The position numbers and the translations under genes were made by a program. This document shows positions 43,618 through 51,967 of a stretch of 64,000 nucleotides of DNA, piece by piece (the stretch's first letter is position 1; the number at the start of each line of letters is the position of its first letter). The notes below the pieces were generated by a model, which saw only the letters and a list, made by a program, of their open reading frames with translations, had not been told where the DNA came from and made no database searches. Source of the stretch: Candidatus Tayloriibacteriota bacterium (GTDB lineage: Bacteria; Patescibacteria; Paceibacteria; UBA9973; UBA6065); NCBI GenBank assembly GCA_016215405.1, contig JACRJQ010000008.1, forward strand, positions 62,001-126,000. Direction: 5' to 3'.

Positions 43618-45336
43618 TTACATCCTCTCGGGAACCTTCGCGCCGAGGAGGCGCAACCCGTTCTCGAGCACAATCCGGACCGCAGCGGTGACCGCGACCT
43701 TCTGGGGAGAGCCGGGGTCAGCGGCGTTCACGATCTGGGTGTTCGCGTACCACGCGTTGAACATCGACGAGAGCTCTATGAGATATGTCGCGACGTGGTG
43801 CGGCGCCTTTTCCGTCGCCGCGCGGGATACGGTCTCCGGGAACCGCGCGAGATGCCTTTCGATAGCGCTCTCTCCTGCGCTTTCGCCAACCTTTCCCTTC
43901 ACCCTCTCTTTCTTCGCCTTCTCGAGGATCGACTTAGCGCGAACGGCGGTATAGAGGAGATACGGCCCGGAATCGCCTTCGAAGGAGATCGATTTCTCGA
44001 AGTCATAGATTATATCCGACGACGTGACCTGCTTGAGTATCGAGTATTTTATGGCCGCGACGGCGACAAGAGACGCTACCTCCGCCTTTCTCTTCTCGTC
44101 CATGTCCCTGTCCTTGAGCCTCTCTGCGACCATCGCTTCGACGTCTCGTACGAGGGACTCCCCCGTTATGACGTTCCCTTTTCGCGACGACATCTTCCCG
44201 GATGCGAAACGAAGCATGCCGTGAGAGACGTGCTCGGTCGCTTTCGCTGCTTCAGGCTCGATCTGCTCGAGAGCCTTGAGCACCACCCTAAAGAAATCGG
44301 ACTGCTCGTTCGCTGTTATGACGATCGACCGGTCGGCCCTCACTTTCTTCCACTTCTTCGTGTTGAGCCCGAGCTCCTTCGCCTCATATGTCGGCACCCC
44401 CATGGAATTCACGAATACGCGGGTATGGAGCTTCGGATCGAACCTCTCTCCCTTAAAGACTATGGCCCCTTCCGACCTCTCGAATATGCCCTTCTTGAGA
44501 TACTCTTCGACGAGCGCCACGCCGTCATGGACCACCTCGCTTTCGAGCACGTAATAGTCGAACTTCGTCCCCAGCTTCTTGTATATCTCCTCGAAATGGG
44601 CGAGGCTCCATTTGCGACCGACCTTATAGAGCTTCATGAGCTTGCGGTCCCTTCCTTCGAATATCGATTTGTTGAGCTGGTCGATCTCAGGCTTCGCGGC
44701 GGGATCGTCTTCGTACGCATTCGAGCCTTCGACGTAGCAATCGCCTAGGAAGGCGGTCCTCTCAGAGAGCGGCGCTCGCTTCGACGGCATCCTCTCGATG
44801 TTCCTCTGTATGCTCCAGAGGGCTTTCGCGACATGAAGGCCGACGTCGCCCTGATAGCACATGCGGCGGACCTTGGCGCCTTGGGATGCGACGAGGCGAG
44901 CGATCGCCTCTCCTATGGCGTTCGACATGAGATGGCCGATATGGAATACCTTGAACGGATTAGGGTCCGTATACTCGACGAGGATCTTTCGTCCGCGCCA
45001 TTCGTTCGACGAGCCGTAGAGCTCTTTGCGCTTGAGGATCGTCTCGAGCTCGGCCGCGTAGAAGTCCTTCGAGAGATGGAAATTCACGAAGCCTGCCCCT
45101 GCGACCTCGACCTTCTCTACGAAGCCTATGTTCTGACGGGCAAGCTCTGCGGCGATCTTGCCTGCGAGCTCGCGAGGGTTCGCCTTCGCCGACTTTGCGA
45201 GCGAGAGCGCGACATTCGTCGCGAAATCGCCAAAAGAAGGGTCGGCTGGGTGCTCGAGCACTATCTCGGACGCCGAAAGGCCGAGCGCCTTAAGAGCCTG
45301 TTCTATAGCCTTTTTTAGCTTGGTTTGAATATCCAT
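43618..45336 (-). CDS. argS: Arginyl-tRNA synthetase
   Basis: 572 residues. The N-terminal tRNA D-loop recognition (Add1) domain, 'DPNPFKVFHIGHLMSNAIG' (HIGH), 'ADRSIVITANEQSDFFRVVLKALE' and the DALR anticodon-binding C-terminus ('FEKSISFEGDSGPYLLYTAVRAKSIL'). Class I enzyme that needs tRNA to form the adenylate. TAGAAT lies about 40 nt upstream of the start, so argS has its own promoter. Confidence 0.97.
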   Translation of the reverse strand: MDIQTKLKKAIEQALKALGLSASEIVLEHPADPSFGDFATNVALSLAKSAKANPRELAGKIAAELARQNIGFVEKVEVAGAGFVNFHLSKDFYAAELETILKRKELYGSSNEWRGRKILVEYTDPNPFKVFHIGHLMSNAIGEAIARLVASQGAKVRRMCYQGDVGLHVAKALWSIQRNIERMPSKRAPLSERTAFLGDCYVEGSNAYEDDPAAKPEIDQLNKSIFEGRDRKLMKLYKVGRKWSLAHFEEIYKKLGTKFDYYVLESEVVHDGVALVEEYLKKGIFERSEGAIVFKGERFDPKLHTRVFVNSMGVPTYEAKELGLNTKKWKKVRADRSIVITANEQSDFFRVVLKALEQIEPEAAKATEHVSHGMLRFASGKMSSRKGNVITGESLVRDVEAMVAERLKDRDMDEKRKAEVASLVAVAAIKYSILKQVTSSDIIYDFEKSISFEGDSGPYLLYTAVRAKSILEKAKKERVKGKVGESAGESAIERHLARFPETVSRAATEKAPHHVATYLIELSSMFNAWYANTQIVNAADPGSPQKVAVTAAVRIVLENGLRLLGAKVPERM

Positions 45337-45403
45337 ATTCTCTTAGGACGGCTCGAAGTAAAGCTGCTTTCATTCTAGCAACAATCCCGATATTTATATA
45401 CTT

Positions 45404-45838
45404 TTACTTGCCCGTAGAGCCGAAACCCCTCTCTCCCCTGTCTGACGCCGAGAGCTCGCCGTCCTTGACCTCTTTGAACTTCACTTCCTCGTATTCGTGA
45501 ATTATCATCTGAGCCACTTTGTTGCCGGGCTCGAACGTGTACGGCTCCTTGCCGAGGTTCATAACGCCGACGCGGACTTCGCCGCGATAGCCGGAGTCGA
45601 TGACGTTGCCGTACGTGATGATGCCGTGCTTGAAAGAGAGGCCGGATTTCTCATAGATGATGCCGACGCAGCCTGCCGGTATCTCCATCTTGAGCCCGGT
45701 ATTGATCGAGGCGCGCTCGAGGGGCGCGAGGGTGACCTTCTCTCCCACATAGAGGTCAAAGCCCGCGTCTCCAGGCAAAGCGTATTTCGGAATAGGCACG
45801 TTATCGCGGACACGGACGATCTTGAGCGTCTTTTTCAT
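45404..45838 (-). CDS. dut: dUTP diphosphatase
   Basis: 144 residues with the five trimeric dUTPase motifs: 'PGDAGFDLYV' (1), 'YEKSGLSFKHGI' (2), 'VIDSGYRGEVRVGVMNL' (3), 'KVAQMII' (4) and 'RGERGFGSTG' (5). Makes dUMP for thymidylate synthesis. TATAGT ends six bases before the ATG and overlaps the end of tmk, so dut can be transcribed alone as well as with tmk. Confidence 0.97.
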   Translation of the reverse strand: MKKTLKIVRVRDNVPIPKYALPGDAGFDLYVGEKVTLAPLERASINTGLKMEIPAGCVGIIYEKSGLSFKHGIITYGNVIDSGYRGEVRVGVMNLGKEPYTFEPGNKVAQMIIHEYEEVKFKEVKDGELSASDRGERGFGSTGK

Positions 45839-45845
45839 ACGGGTA

Positions 45846-46520
45846 CTATATCAGTCTTTTGATCGTCGCCCAGAGCTTATCGTGGACATCCTCGCGAGAG
45901 AGTATCTTCTCGCCCTTGGCACATCCTATGACATCCCATCGGTATTTTTTCGCGACATAAGCATATGCGCCGGCAGCGTTCTTTAGATGGTTCAGGTCTG
46001 CCTCGTGTATATCGCGCTTCTTTCCCTTCGTATACTCCCTCTTCCCCTTCTGGTCGACGAGCTTTTGGCCAACCTCCGGCGGCATGTAGAGAAGAATGAC
46101 CTTGTCAGGCCGCGGTATGCCGAAGATCCCGAATTCGAGCTCGTCGAGCCATTTGAGGAATCTGTCCCTCGCGGCCTTTCCTTTTATCTTACCTGTCTGA
46201 TGGCCCATGTTGGCGGAGACGTACCTATTCGAGACGACGACCTTGCCTTCAGAGAGCCACTTCTTCACTTCGGACGATTTATCGAAACGGTCGAGCGCGT
46301 AGAAGAGAGAGCCGCGATACGGCCCGACTTCATCGGCTGTTCCGTATTCGCCGCGTAGATATTTCTCGACGAAGACCGCAGAAGGCTTTCCGTATTGCGG
46401 AAAGTCGAGCTCCATCACCTCTCTTCCCTCCTTTCTGAGGCGATCGACGAGGAGTTTGGTCTGGGTGCCCTTGCCCGAGCCGTCGGTCCCGTCGATCACG
46501 ATAAAGGCTCCCTTTTTCAT
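45846..46520 (-). CDS. tmk: Thymidylate kinase
   Basis: 224 residues. P-loop 'VIDGTDGSGKGTQ' (about 8-20), 'LDRFDKSSEVKKWLSEGKVVVSNRYVSANMGHQ' (DRx/nucleotide binding), and 'LLYMPPEVGQKL'. Phosphorylates dTMP to dTDP. It starts inside the last codons of glyA (1-bp overlap) and precedes dut by 7 bp, so glyA-tmk-dut is an operon. Confidence 0.95.
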   Translation of the reverse strand: MKKGAFIVIDGTDGSGKGTQTKLLVDRLRKEGREVMELDFPQYGKPSAVFVEKYLRGEYGTADEVGPYRGSLFYALDRFDKSSEVKKWLSEGKVVVSNRYVSANMGHQTGKIKGKAARDRFLKWLDELEFGIFGIPRPDKVILLYMPPEVGQKLVDQKGKREYTKGKKRDIHEADLNHLKNAAGAYAYVAKKYRWDVIGCAKGEKILSREDVHDKLWATIKRLI

Positions 46521-47689
46521 TATCTTTGCTTGAGGACCTTATCTATCCTCCTCGCCAGGAGGATCATGTCCCTCTCCTTCGCTCCGCGCGTAGTCTCGCC
46601 AGCGGTGCCGAGCCTTATGCCCGACGGGTCGACCGGAGACCTTTGGTCGAACGGTATCGCGTTCTTGTTCACGATGATGCCCGCGGCTTCGAGCCTATCG
46701 GACGCCTCCTTGCCTCCTACGCCCTGCGATGCGACGTCGACGAGGATTAGGTGCGAGTCGGTCCCGCCCGAGATCACCCTCCAGCCGAGCTTTGAGAGCT
46801 CCGAAGAGAGCGCCTGAGCGTTCTTTACCACCTGCTTCGCGTACTTCCTGAAGGCGGGCGACGCCGCTTCTTTGAGGGCGACGGCTATGGCCGCCGTCTG
46901 ATTCATATGAGGGCCTCCCTGAAGGCCGGGAAAGACCGCCTTGTCTATCTTCTTATCCAATCCGCGGTCGTCTTTACGGGCGAAGATGAGGGCTCCGCGC
47001 GGGCCGCGAAGGGTCTTGTGAGTGGTCGTCGTCACGATATCGGCATAGGGGAAAGGCGAGGGATACGCGCCGCCGGCGACGAGCCCTGCGATATGAGACA
47101 TGTCGACCATGAGATACGCACCGCAAGAATCGGCGATAGCGCGGAACTTCTCCCAGTCGATCGTACGAGGGTATGCGGTGAAGCCGGCGATTATCATCTT
47201 TGGCTTTTCGCGAAACGCGAGGTCGCGAAGCGCTTCATAATCGAGCACCTCCGAGTCTTTCGATACGCCGTAAGGGACTTGGACGAAGAACTTGCCCGTC
47301 GCCGAGACCTTGTGGCCGTGGGTGAGATGCCCTCCGTGATCGAGGCTCATGCCCATCACCTTGTCCCCTTTCTCGAGGAGGCCTACATAGACCGCGAGAT
47401 TCGCCGGAGAGCCCGACAGAGGCTGCGTGTTCACGTGCCACTCGCTCTCCTCGAGCCCGAAGAGCTTGAGGGCGCGGAGCGAGGCGAGGTCCTCCACTTT
47501 ATCGACTACGGAATTCCCTCCGTAATAGCGCTTGCCGGAATACCCTTCGGCATATTTATTCGTAAGCTCCGAGCCGAGCGCGGCGAGGACGTCTTTCGAT
47601 ACGTAATTCTCCGAAGCGATAAGATTGATCGCCTTATTCTGCCTCGCTTTTTCAGCCTTTATGAGCTTTTCTACAACCTTGTCTTTCAT
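46520..47689 (-). CDS. glyA: Serine hydroxymethyltransferase
   Basis: 389 residues. 'NLIASENYVSKDVLAALGSELTNKYAEGY', 'LDHGGHLTHGHKVSATGKFF', and the PLP lysine in 'VTTTTHKTLRGPRGALIF'. Makes glycine and methylene-tetrahydrofolate from serine; ThyX needs the latter as its one-carbon donor. First gene of glyA-tmk-dut, divergent from thyX. Confidence 0.97.
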   Translation of the reverse strand: MKDKVVEKLIKAEKARQNKAINLIASENYVSKDVLAALGSELTNKYAEGYSGKRYYGGNSVVDKVEDLASLRALKLFGLEESEWHVNTQPLSGSPANLAVYVGLLEKGDKVMGMSLDHGGHLTHGHKVSATGKFFVQVPYGVSKDSEVLDYEALRDLAFREKPKMIIAGFTAYPRTIDWEKFRAIADSCGAYLMVDMSHIAGLVAGGAYPSPFPYADIVTTTTHKTLRGPRGALIFARKDDRGLDKKIDKAVFPGLQGGPHMNQTAAIAVALKEAASPAFRKYAKQVVKNAQALSSELSKLGWRVISGGTDSHLILVDVASQGVGGKEASDRLEAAGIIVNKNAIPFDQRSPVDPSGIRLGTAGETTRGAKERDMILLARRIDKVLKQR

Positions 47690-47831
47690 GGGATTGGTAG
47701 GATTAAGAGTAATTTCCGCAGGTCGTAGAGAGGTTAGATCATGGGATTTGCCTAGTGGTTAGATTGTATCAAAGCCGGATAGGCAATAAAAGCAAAGCCT
47801 TCGAGCGCTTCTTTCTTTGCGTGGGCCAGGC

Positions 47832-47837
47832 TAGAAT
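47832..47837 (+). promoter_or_regulatory. -10 element of thyX
   Basis: TAGAAT ending six bases before the ATG at 47844. Confidence 0.5.
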
Positions 47838-47843
47838 GAATCT

Positions 47844-49139
47844 ATGACACGACAAATCATCATCGTAGACGACGTCGCGCCGGAGCCTAACGCGATGCTC
47901 CAAGCCCTTTACTCGCGAAGCCCCAAGAGCGTCACCGAGCATCTCGAGCAGGTAAAGAAGAACGGTGCCGAGAAATTCATGGCCTCTTACTACGTAGGCT
48001 ACGGCCACAAGTCGATCGGCGACTGCGGCACGACCTCAATCTTCGTCGAGAACGTCTCTATGCTCGTGGCGAAAGCGGTCCAAGACTGGCCGCTCTATAG
48101 CGGACAAGAGGCCTCGACCCGCTACCTCGATATGTCGAAGCAAGAGGTGCTCGACCCTCTAGGCTCCGCCGAGGGTAGGGCGATACAAGACGAGTGGATG
48201 CGATTCTACGTCCACGCCCTCGAAACTCTCCAGCCCGCGCTCAAGGCCCGATTCCCTATAAAGGAAGGCGAGAAAGAAACCCTCTACGACAAGGCGATCA
48301 AGGCGCGCGCCTTCGACATCGCCCGCGGATTCCTGCCTGCCGGCGCGACCACCTATGCATCGTGGCACACGAACCTCCGCCAAGCCCACGACCACTTAAA
48401 GGAGATGCGCCACCACCCTCTCGAAGAGGTGCGCGAGGTCGCGAAGGAGATCGTGAAGTCCCTCCAGGCGAAATACGGCTCGAGCTTCCTTCACAAGGAA
48501 TACGCCGTCGAGGAGGAATACCTCGCGAAGTCGGAATCCGAATTCGCCTACTTCGATGACCTGTCGATAAAGGATTTCTCGTATGAGGTAAGGCTTGATC
48601 TCGACGGCCTCAAGAAGCACGGAAGGCTCCTTACGGAAAGGCCCCCGAAAGCAGAGCTCCATCATCGCTTCAGGCAATACGGAGACATCGTATTCTCCTT
48701 CCCTCTCGATTTCGGGTCATACCGCGACCTCCAGAGGCAGCGAAGCTCGGTACAGGAAATGCCTCTCCTTACGACTCGCCACGGCTTCCATCCATGGTAT
48801 CTCGAGCAGCTTACGCCCGAGCTCAAGAGAGAGGCGCTCGAGGTCCTCAAGGCTCAAGAGAGTCGCATCGCCGCCCTTTCAGCGTCAGACGAGGTAAAGC
48901 AGTACTATACGGCGATGGGATATACAGTCGCGGTAAAAATGTCCTGCTCTCTACCGTCTGCGGTCTATATCGCCGAGCTCCGCTCTGCAGACACCGTCCA
49001 TCCGACCTTGCGCGTCGAGGCGCAGCGCATGGGCGACGCCATAAAGGCGGCCGTACCCGGCATCGCCATGCATCACGACACCTCTCCAGGAACATGGAAT
49101 ATCAAGCGCGGCGCGCAGGATATCGTTAGAAAAGAATAG
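47844..49139 (+). CDS. thyX: FAD-dependent thymidylate synthase, tandem ThyX form
   Basis: 431 residues, about twice a usual ThyX (about 220). Two ThyX-like halves: half 1 has 'GYGHKSIGD' (52-60) and 'VQDWPLYSGQEASTRYL' (79-95), where the RHR of the ThyX motif is replaced by QDW while Ser, Glu and the Ser-Arg-Tyr end remain; half 2 has 'YGDIVFSFPLDFGSYRDLQR' and 'QRQRSSVQEMPLLT' (about 297-310), keeping the Arg-rich part. The two may share one active site. Makes dTMP from dUMP. Confidence 0.88.
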   Translation: MTRQIIIVDDVAPEPNAMLQALYSRSPKSVTEHLEQVKKNGAEKFMASYYVGYGHKSIGDCGTTSIFVENVSMLVAKAVQDWPLYSGQEASTRYLDMSKQEVLDPLGSAEGRAIQDEWMRFYVHALETLQPALKARFPIKEGEKETLYDKAIKARAFDIARGFLPAGATTYASWHTNLRQAHDHLKEMRHHPLEEVREVAKEIVKSLQAKYGSSFLHKEYAVEEEYLAKSESEFAYFDDLSIKDFSYEVRLDLDGLKKHGRLLTERPPKAELHHRFRQYGDIVFSFPLDFGSYRDLQRQRSSVQEMPLLTTRHGFHPWYLEQLTPELKREALEVLKAQESRIAALSASDEVKQYYTAMGYTVAVKMSCSLPSAVYIAELRSADTVHPTLRVEAQRMGDAIKAAVPGIAMHHDTSPGTWNIKRGAQDIVRKE

Positions 49140-49169
49140 AATACATCTCGCTCCCACGAGCAAACAGGT

Positions 49170-49207
49170 AACTAAAACCAGTATCATATATGATACTGGT
49201 TTTAGTT
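49170..49207. repeat. 38-bp perfect palindrome (thyX terminator)
   Basis: AACTAAAACC-AGTATCATATATGATACT-GGTTTTAGTT, identical in core to 30429-30470. It lies between the convergent thyX and dCMP deaminase genes and is followed on + by GTCTTTTTG, so it can terminate both. Confidence 0.85.
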
Positions 49208-49259
49208 GTCTTTTTGTCCGTAGCGAGAAAGCCGGGGACGGGGCCTGGGCCAGCCGTTC

Positions 49260-49799
49260 CTAATACCTCTCAGTGTCGCTGTGAACGAGGTCATATTGGA
49301 CCCCGGCTTTCGCGAAGAGAGCCTTCGACTTCTCTCCCCTCTGATAGTCGCGGAAAGACACCACTCTCTTTATACCCGCGGCGACGATGAGCTTCGCACA
49401 CACGTAGCAAGGCGTCATCTGGCAATAGAGCGTCGCTCCCTCGACGGAGACCCCTCCCTTTGCAGCCTGCATAAGGACGTTCTGCTCCGCGTGTATGGTG
49501 CGTATGCAGTGCTCGGATATCACGCCGTCATCGTTTATCACCTTGTGCATCTCGTGGCCCACCTCGTCGCAATGAGGCTGCCCTGGCGGAGACCCCACGT
49601 AGCCAGTAGCGAGGACCTGCCTGTCTTTCGCTATGACGGAGCCGGAGCGTCCGCGATCGCAGGTCGCGCGCTTCGCAGCGGCGTGCATGATCTCTATGAA
49701 ATACTCGTCCCAAGACGGTCTGACGTGCTTTTCAGGCGCAGAAGAAGGAAGAGGAGCGGCTCCTTTCACCGGCTTCTTTTTCGAGGTTTGTTTTGCCAT
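49260..49799 (-). CDS. dCMP deaminase family protein
   Basis: 179 residues from ATG 49799 (MAKQTSKKKPVKGAA), chosen because a long upstream extension is unlike the family and because TATCAT ends six bases before it. A basic tail precedes the deaminase fold with 'HAEQNVLMQAA' (zinc His and catalytic Glu) and 'TPCYVCAKLIVAAGIKRVV' (zinc Cys pair). Supplies dUMP to ThyX. Confidence 0.92.
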   Translation of the reverse strand: MAKQTSKKKPVKGAAPLPSSAPEKHVRPSWDEYFIEIMHAAAKRATCDRGRSGSVIAKDRQVLATGYVGSPPGQPHCDEVGHEMHKVINDDGVISEHCIRTIHAEQNVLMQAAKGGVSVEGATLYCQMTPCYVCAKLIVAAGIKRVVSFRDYQRGEKSKALFAKAGVQYDLVHSDTERY

Positions 49800-49828
49800 G
49801 CCGAAATGATACTCCTCATTGGAGAAAT

Positions 49829-49856
49829 AAAAAAGCCCGCTCGTGAAAGCGGGCTC
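49829..49856 (-). terminator. Terminator of the 58-aa protein gene
   Basis: AGCCCGCT/AGCGGGCT stem followed by TTTTTTATTT on the minus strand. Confidence 0.75.
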
Positions 49857-49875
49857 GCAGATCGAGGCCGAAGCC

Positions 49876-50052
49876 TCAATGAGGGATGATGACGTTATCC
49901 GGAGGCGGAGGCGAGGGCCTGAGGGGCGGAACCAGGCTGTGGTCCATCTCCCAAGCCGCGAGGCCGCGCAGGTCGCTTCCCCCTTCGAGGAAGCGCTCTG
50001 TCTGCATCGCGCCGAGACAAACGTCTTCGACGGGGTCGGTCGTTGTTTCCAT
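49876..50052 (-). CDS. Small acidic hypothetical protein (58 aa)
   Basis: ATG 50052 to TGA 49876: METTTDPVEDVCLGAMQTER and a Pro-rich end (RPSPPPPDNVIIPH). It has its own terminator and an AT-rich promoter-like stretch (TATCATATATACA) upstream, which supports it. No family recognised. Confidence 0.5.
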   Translation of the reverse strand: METTTDPVEDVCLGAMQTERFLEGGSDLRGLAAWEMDHSLVPPLRPSPPPPDNVIIPH

Positions 50053-50121
50053 GGAAAAGAGGCTTGTATATATGATACATCACTTCCAAGCCCTAGAGAG
50101 GGACGTCGAAGGTGGATACGC

Positions 50122-50544
50122 CTAGAGAAAGGATGGATTCTCGTCGAGCCACGAGGAAACCATGTCAGGCACATCGGAGATGTCTCTGTACCGCCTGAAG
50201 ACGAACGGCCCTTCCCCATGTATGCCTTCGATGAGGCCAGAGACCACCGCGCCTTCGCGAGCGAGGGCGAGAAGCGGCCTCTTGTGATGCTTTACGTGCG
50301 TCGCCATCTCGTAGCCGAGGCCTAAGGACGGCAGGTCGCATATCGCGAGCATGAGATCCGACGTCTCGACGCATTCGTGTATGTCGCGCCTATAGACGTC
50401 TTGAGGTAGGCCGGGACCCAAGAACTCTATTATCTCGAGGCGAGGATCGGCCTTAAGCCTCTCGCGCATAGCGAGCACTCCGTCGATGAACTCCCGAGGG
50501 GCGTTCTTGAGCGCGCATCCGACGTAGAGCTTGGCCTTTTTCAT
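50122..50544 (-). CDS. Nucleoside 2-deoxyribosyltransferase-like protein
   Basis: 140 residues. 'LYVGCALKNAPREFIDGV' (N-terminal strand and loop), 'DIHECVETSDLMLAICDLPSLGLGYEMATHVKHHKRPLLAL' (helix with the Glu used for base exchange in this fold). Members swap bases on deoxynucleosides or hydrolyse dNMPs, which suits the neighbouring dTMP genes. TIR-like relatives cannot be excluded. TAGGAT ends six bases before the ATG. Confidence 0.65.
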   Translation of the reverse strand: MKKAKLYVGCALKNAPREFIDGVLAMRERLKADPRLEIIEFLGPGLPQDVYRRDIHECVETSDLMLAICDLPSLGLGYEMATHVKHHKRPLLALAREGAVVSGLIEGIHGEGPFVFRRYRDISDVPDMVSSWLDENPSFL

Positions 50545-50561
50545 GAGACCATCCTATCAGG

Positions 50562-50600
50562 CAAAGCAAAGCCGCGCACGGAGGTGCGCGGCTTTGCTTT
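50562..50600 (-). terminator. Terminator of the secE-nusG-rplK unit
   Basis: GCAAAGCCGCGCAC/GTGCGCGGCTTTGC stem; lies after the second copy of the rplK tail. Confidence 0.8.
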
Positions 50601-50608
50601 TATAGACC

Positions 50609-50715
50609 TTACTTCACATCAACCCCCGCGTATTTTTCTGCTGAAAAATCCCGTGGGCTCGCCTCGCGCCGTCACGCTCCGGCCGGTTGATGTTTATTAC
50701 TTCACATCAACCCCC
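50609..50715. repeat. Gene-tail duplication element after rplK
   Basis: The last 19 bp of rplK (50697-50715) recur exactly at 50609-50627. Between them are the perfect hairpin ATTTTTCTGCTGAAAAAT (50632-50649), a GC-rich part including CTCGCGCCGTCACGCTCCG (50663-50681), TCCGGCCG (50678-50685) and GGTTGATGT (50685-50693), which is the inverse of ACATCAACC within the tail (50704-50712). Same plan as 9164-9274. Confidence 0.85.
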
Positions 50716-51119
50716 ATGTTCCTCGCCGTTCCCTCTACCATCCTCATCGCCGCGTTTATATCGGTCGTATTAAGGTCTGGGAGCTTCTTCTCGGCGATCG
50801 CCTTTACCTGAGCTTTCGTGAGAGCGCCTACCTTAGCCGAGTTCGGCTTGCCGGAACCCTTCTCTATCTTGAGGGTCTTTATGATCATCTGAGACGCAGG
50901 CTCGGTCTTGTAGATCATCTTGTACGATCGGTCGTCATAGACCTCGATGATCGTAGGAACGGTCTCGCCCACGCGGGTCTTCGTCTCATCGTTGAAGCGC
51001 TTTACGAATTCGCCGATGTTGATGCCGGCCGAACCGAGAGCGGGGCCGAGCGCCTGGCCAGGAACGGCCTTGCCGCCTGGGATCTGGAGCTTGAGCATCT
51101 TTGTTACTTTCTTTGCCAT
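50697..51119 (-). CDS. rplK: 50S ribosomal protein L11
   Basis: 140 residues. 'LQIPGGKAVPGQALGPALGSAGINIGEFVKRFND' and the C-terminal 'VKAIAEKKLPDLNTTDINAAMRMVEGTARNMGVDVK'. Part of the GTPase-associated centre. It follows secE and nusG, but no rplA comes after it; a tail-duplication element and a terminator are found instead. Confidence 0.97.
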   Translation of the reverse strand: MAKKVTKMLKLQIPGGKAVPGQALGPALGSAGINIGEFVKRFNDETKTRVGETVPTIIEVYDDRSYKMIYKTEPASQMIIKTLKIEKGSGKPNSAKVGALTKAQVKAIAEKKLPDLNTTDINAAMRMVEGTARNMGVDVK

Positions 51120-51137
51120 AGTAGGGAGTAGATTATA

Positions 51138-51683
51138 TTAAAGCTTCTTAACTTGCAAGAAATCGAGCTCGACAGGAGTCTCGCGGCCGAACATCGAGAC
51201 GAGGACCTTCACCTTGCCCCTCTCGGTATCCACTTCGGAGACCTTGCCCTCGAGGTCCTTGAACGGGCCGTCTGCGATCTTCACCGCATCCTCGATGGCG
51301 AGGTTTATCTCGTGCTTGACCGATCCCGTGTCCATGCGCCCTACAAGCTGGTCGATCTCCTTTTGGGTAAGGGGCACCGGATGGACGCCTGAACCGACGA
51401 AGCCCGTCACTCGGGGCGTGTTGCGGACGACGTACCACGAATCGTCCGTCACGATCATATCAACGAGGATGTAGCCGGGATAGACCTTCTCCTCCTCCTC
51501 TACGCGCTTGCCGCCTTTTACCTTTATCTTCTTCTCCGTCGGCACGAGAACGCTGAAGATCTTGTCCTGCATGTTGAGGGAATCGATGCGCTGCCTGAGG
51601 TTTCGCGCGACCGCGTTCTCATAGCCGGCATAGGTATGTATGGCGTACCAATGGCGCTCTCCGCCTGTTTGCTGTTTCGACAT
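51138..51683 (-). CDS. nusG: Transcription termination/antitermination protein NusG
   Basis: 181 residues. NGN domain (about 8-115, 'WYAIHTYAGYENAVARNLRQRI', 'VYPGYILVDMIV', 'TPRVTGFVGS') and a KOW domain ('VKIADGPFKDLEGKVSEVD'). Couples RNA polymerase with the ribosome or Rho. secE-nusG-rplK operon, 18 bp from rplK. Confidence 0.97.
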   Translation of the reverse strand: MSKQQTGGERHWYAIHTYAGYENAVARNLRQRIDSLNMQDKIFSVLVPTEKKIKVKGGKRVEEEEKVYPGYILVDMIVTDDSWYVVRNTPRVTGFVGSGVHPVPLTQKEIDQLVGRMDTGSVKHEINLAIEDAVKIADGPFKDLEGKVSEVDTERGKVKVLVSMFGRETPVELDFLQVKKL

Positions 51684-51695
51684 AGTTTGAATTTA

Positions 51696-51878
51696 TTACT
51701 TGAGAAGGAAGTCCTGTACGCCGAGAGAGAATGCGTAATCGGCGATAGAGAGGACCACGGCGGTGACGACGGAGAGCCCTATGACGATAAGGGTGTAGTT
51801 GAGAGCCTGGCTCTTCGTAGGCCAGTTAACGTGCTTCATCTCGCCCCTGGTCTCTTTGATGTATTCGACAAGCTTCAT
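51696..51878 (-). CDS. secE: Preprotein translocase subunit SecE
   Basis: 60 residues: an amphipathic start ('KLVEYIKETRGEMKHVNWP'), the conserved 'NWPTKSQAL' loop, and one membrane helix. Clamps SecY. First gene of secE-nusG-rplK. Confidence 0.95.
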   Translation of the reverse strand: MKLVEYIKETRGEMKHVNWPTKSQALNYTLIVIGLSVVTAVVLSIADYAFSLGVQDFLLK

Positions 51879-51967
51879 AATGTAGAGAAAATTTCCTAAT
51901 AAAAACCGCCCCGGAGGGCTAAGTTCCTATATAGTACTACTACTTCGGCGGCAAAGCAAGCCCTCGC

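Noticed and set aside
49802..50219. N-terminal extension of the dCMP deaminase to 50219
   Set aside because: It runs through a terminator and the 58-aa gene and lacks family similarity.
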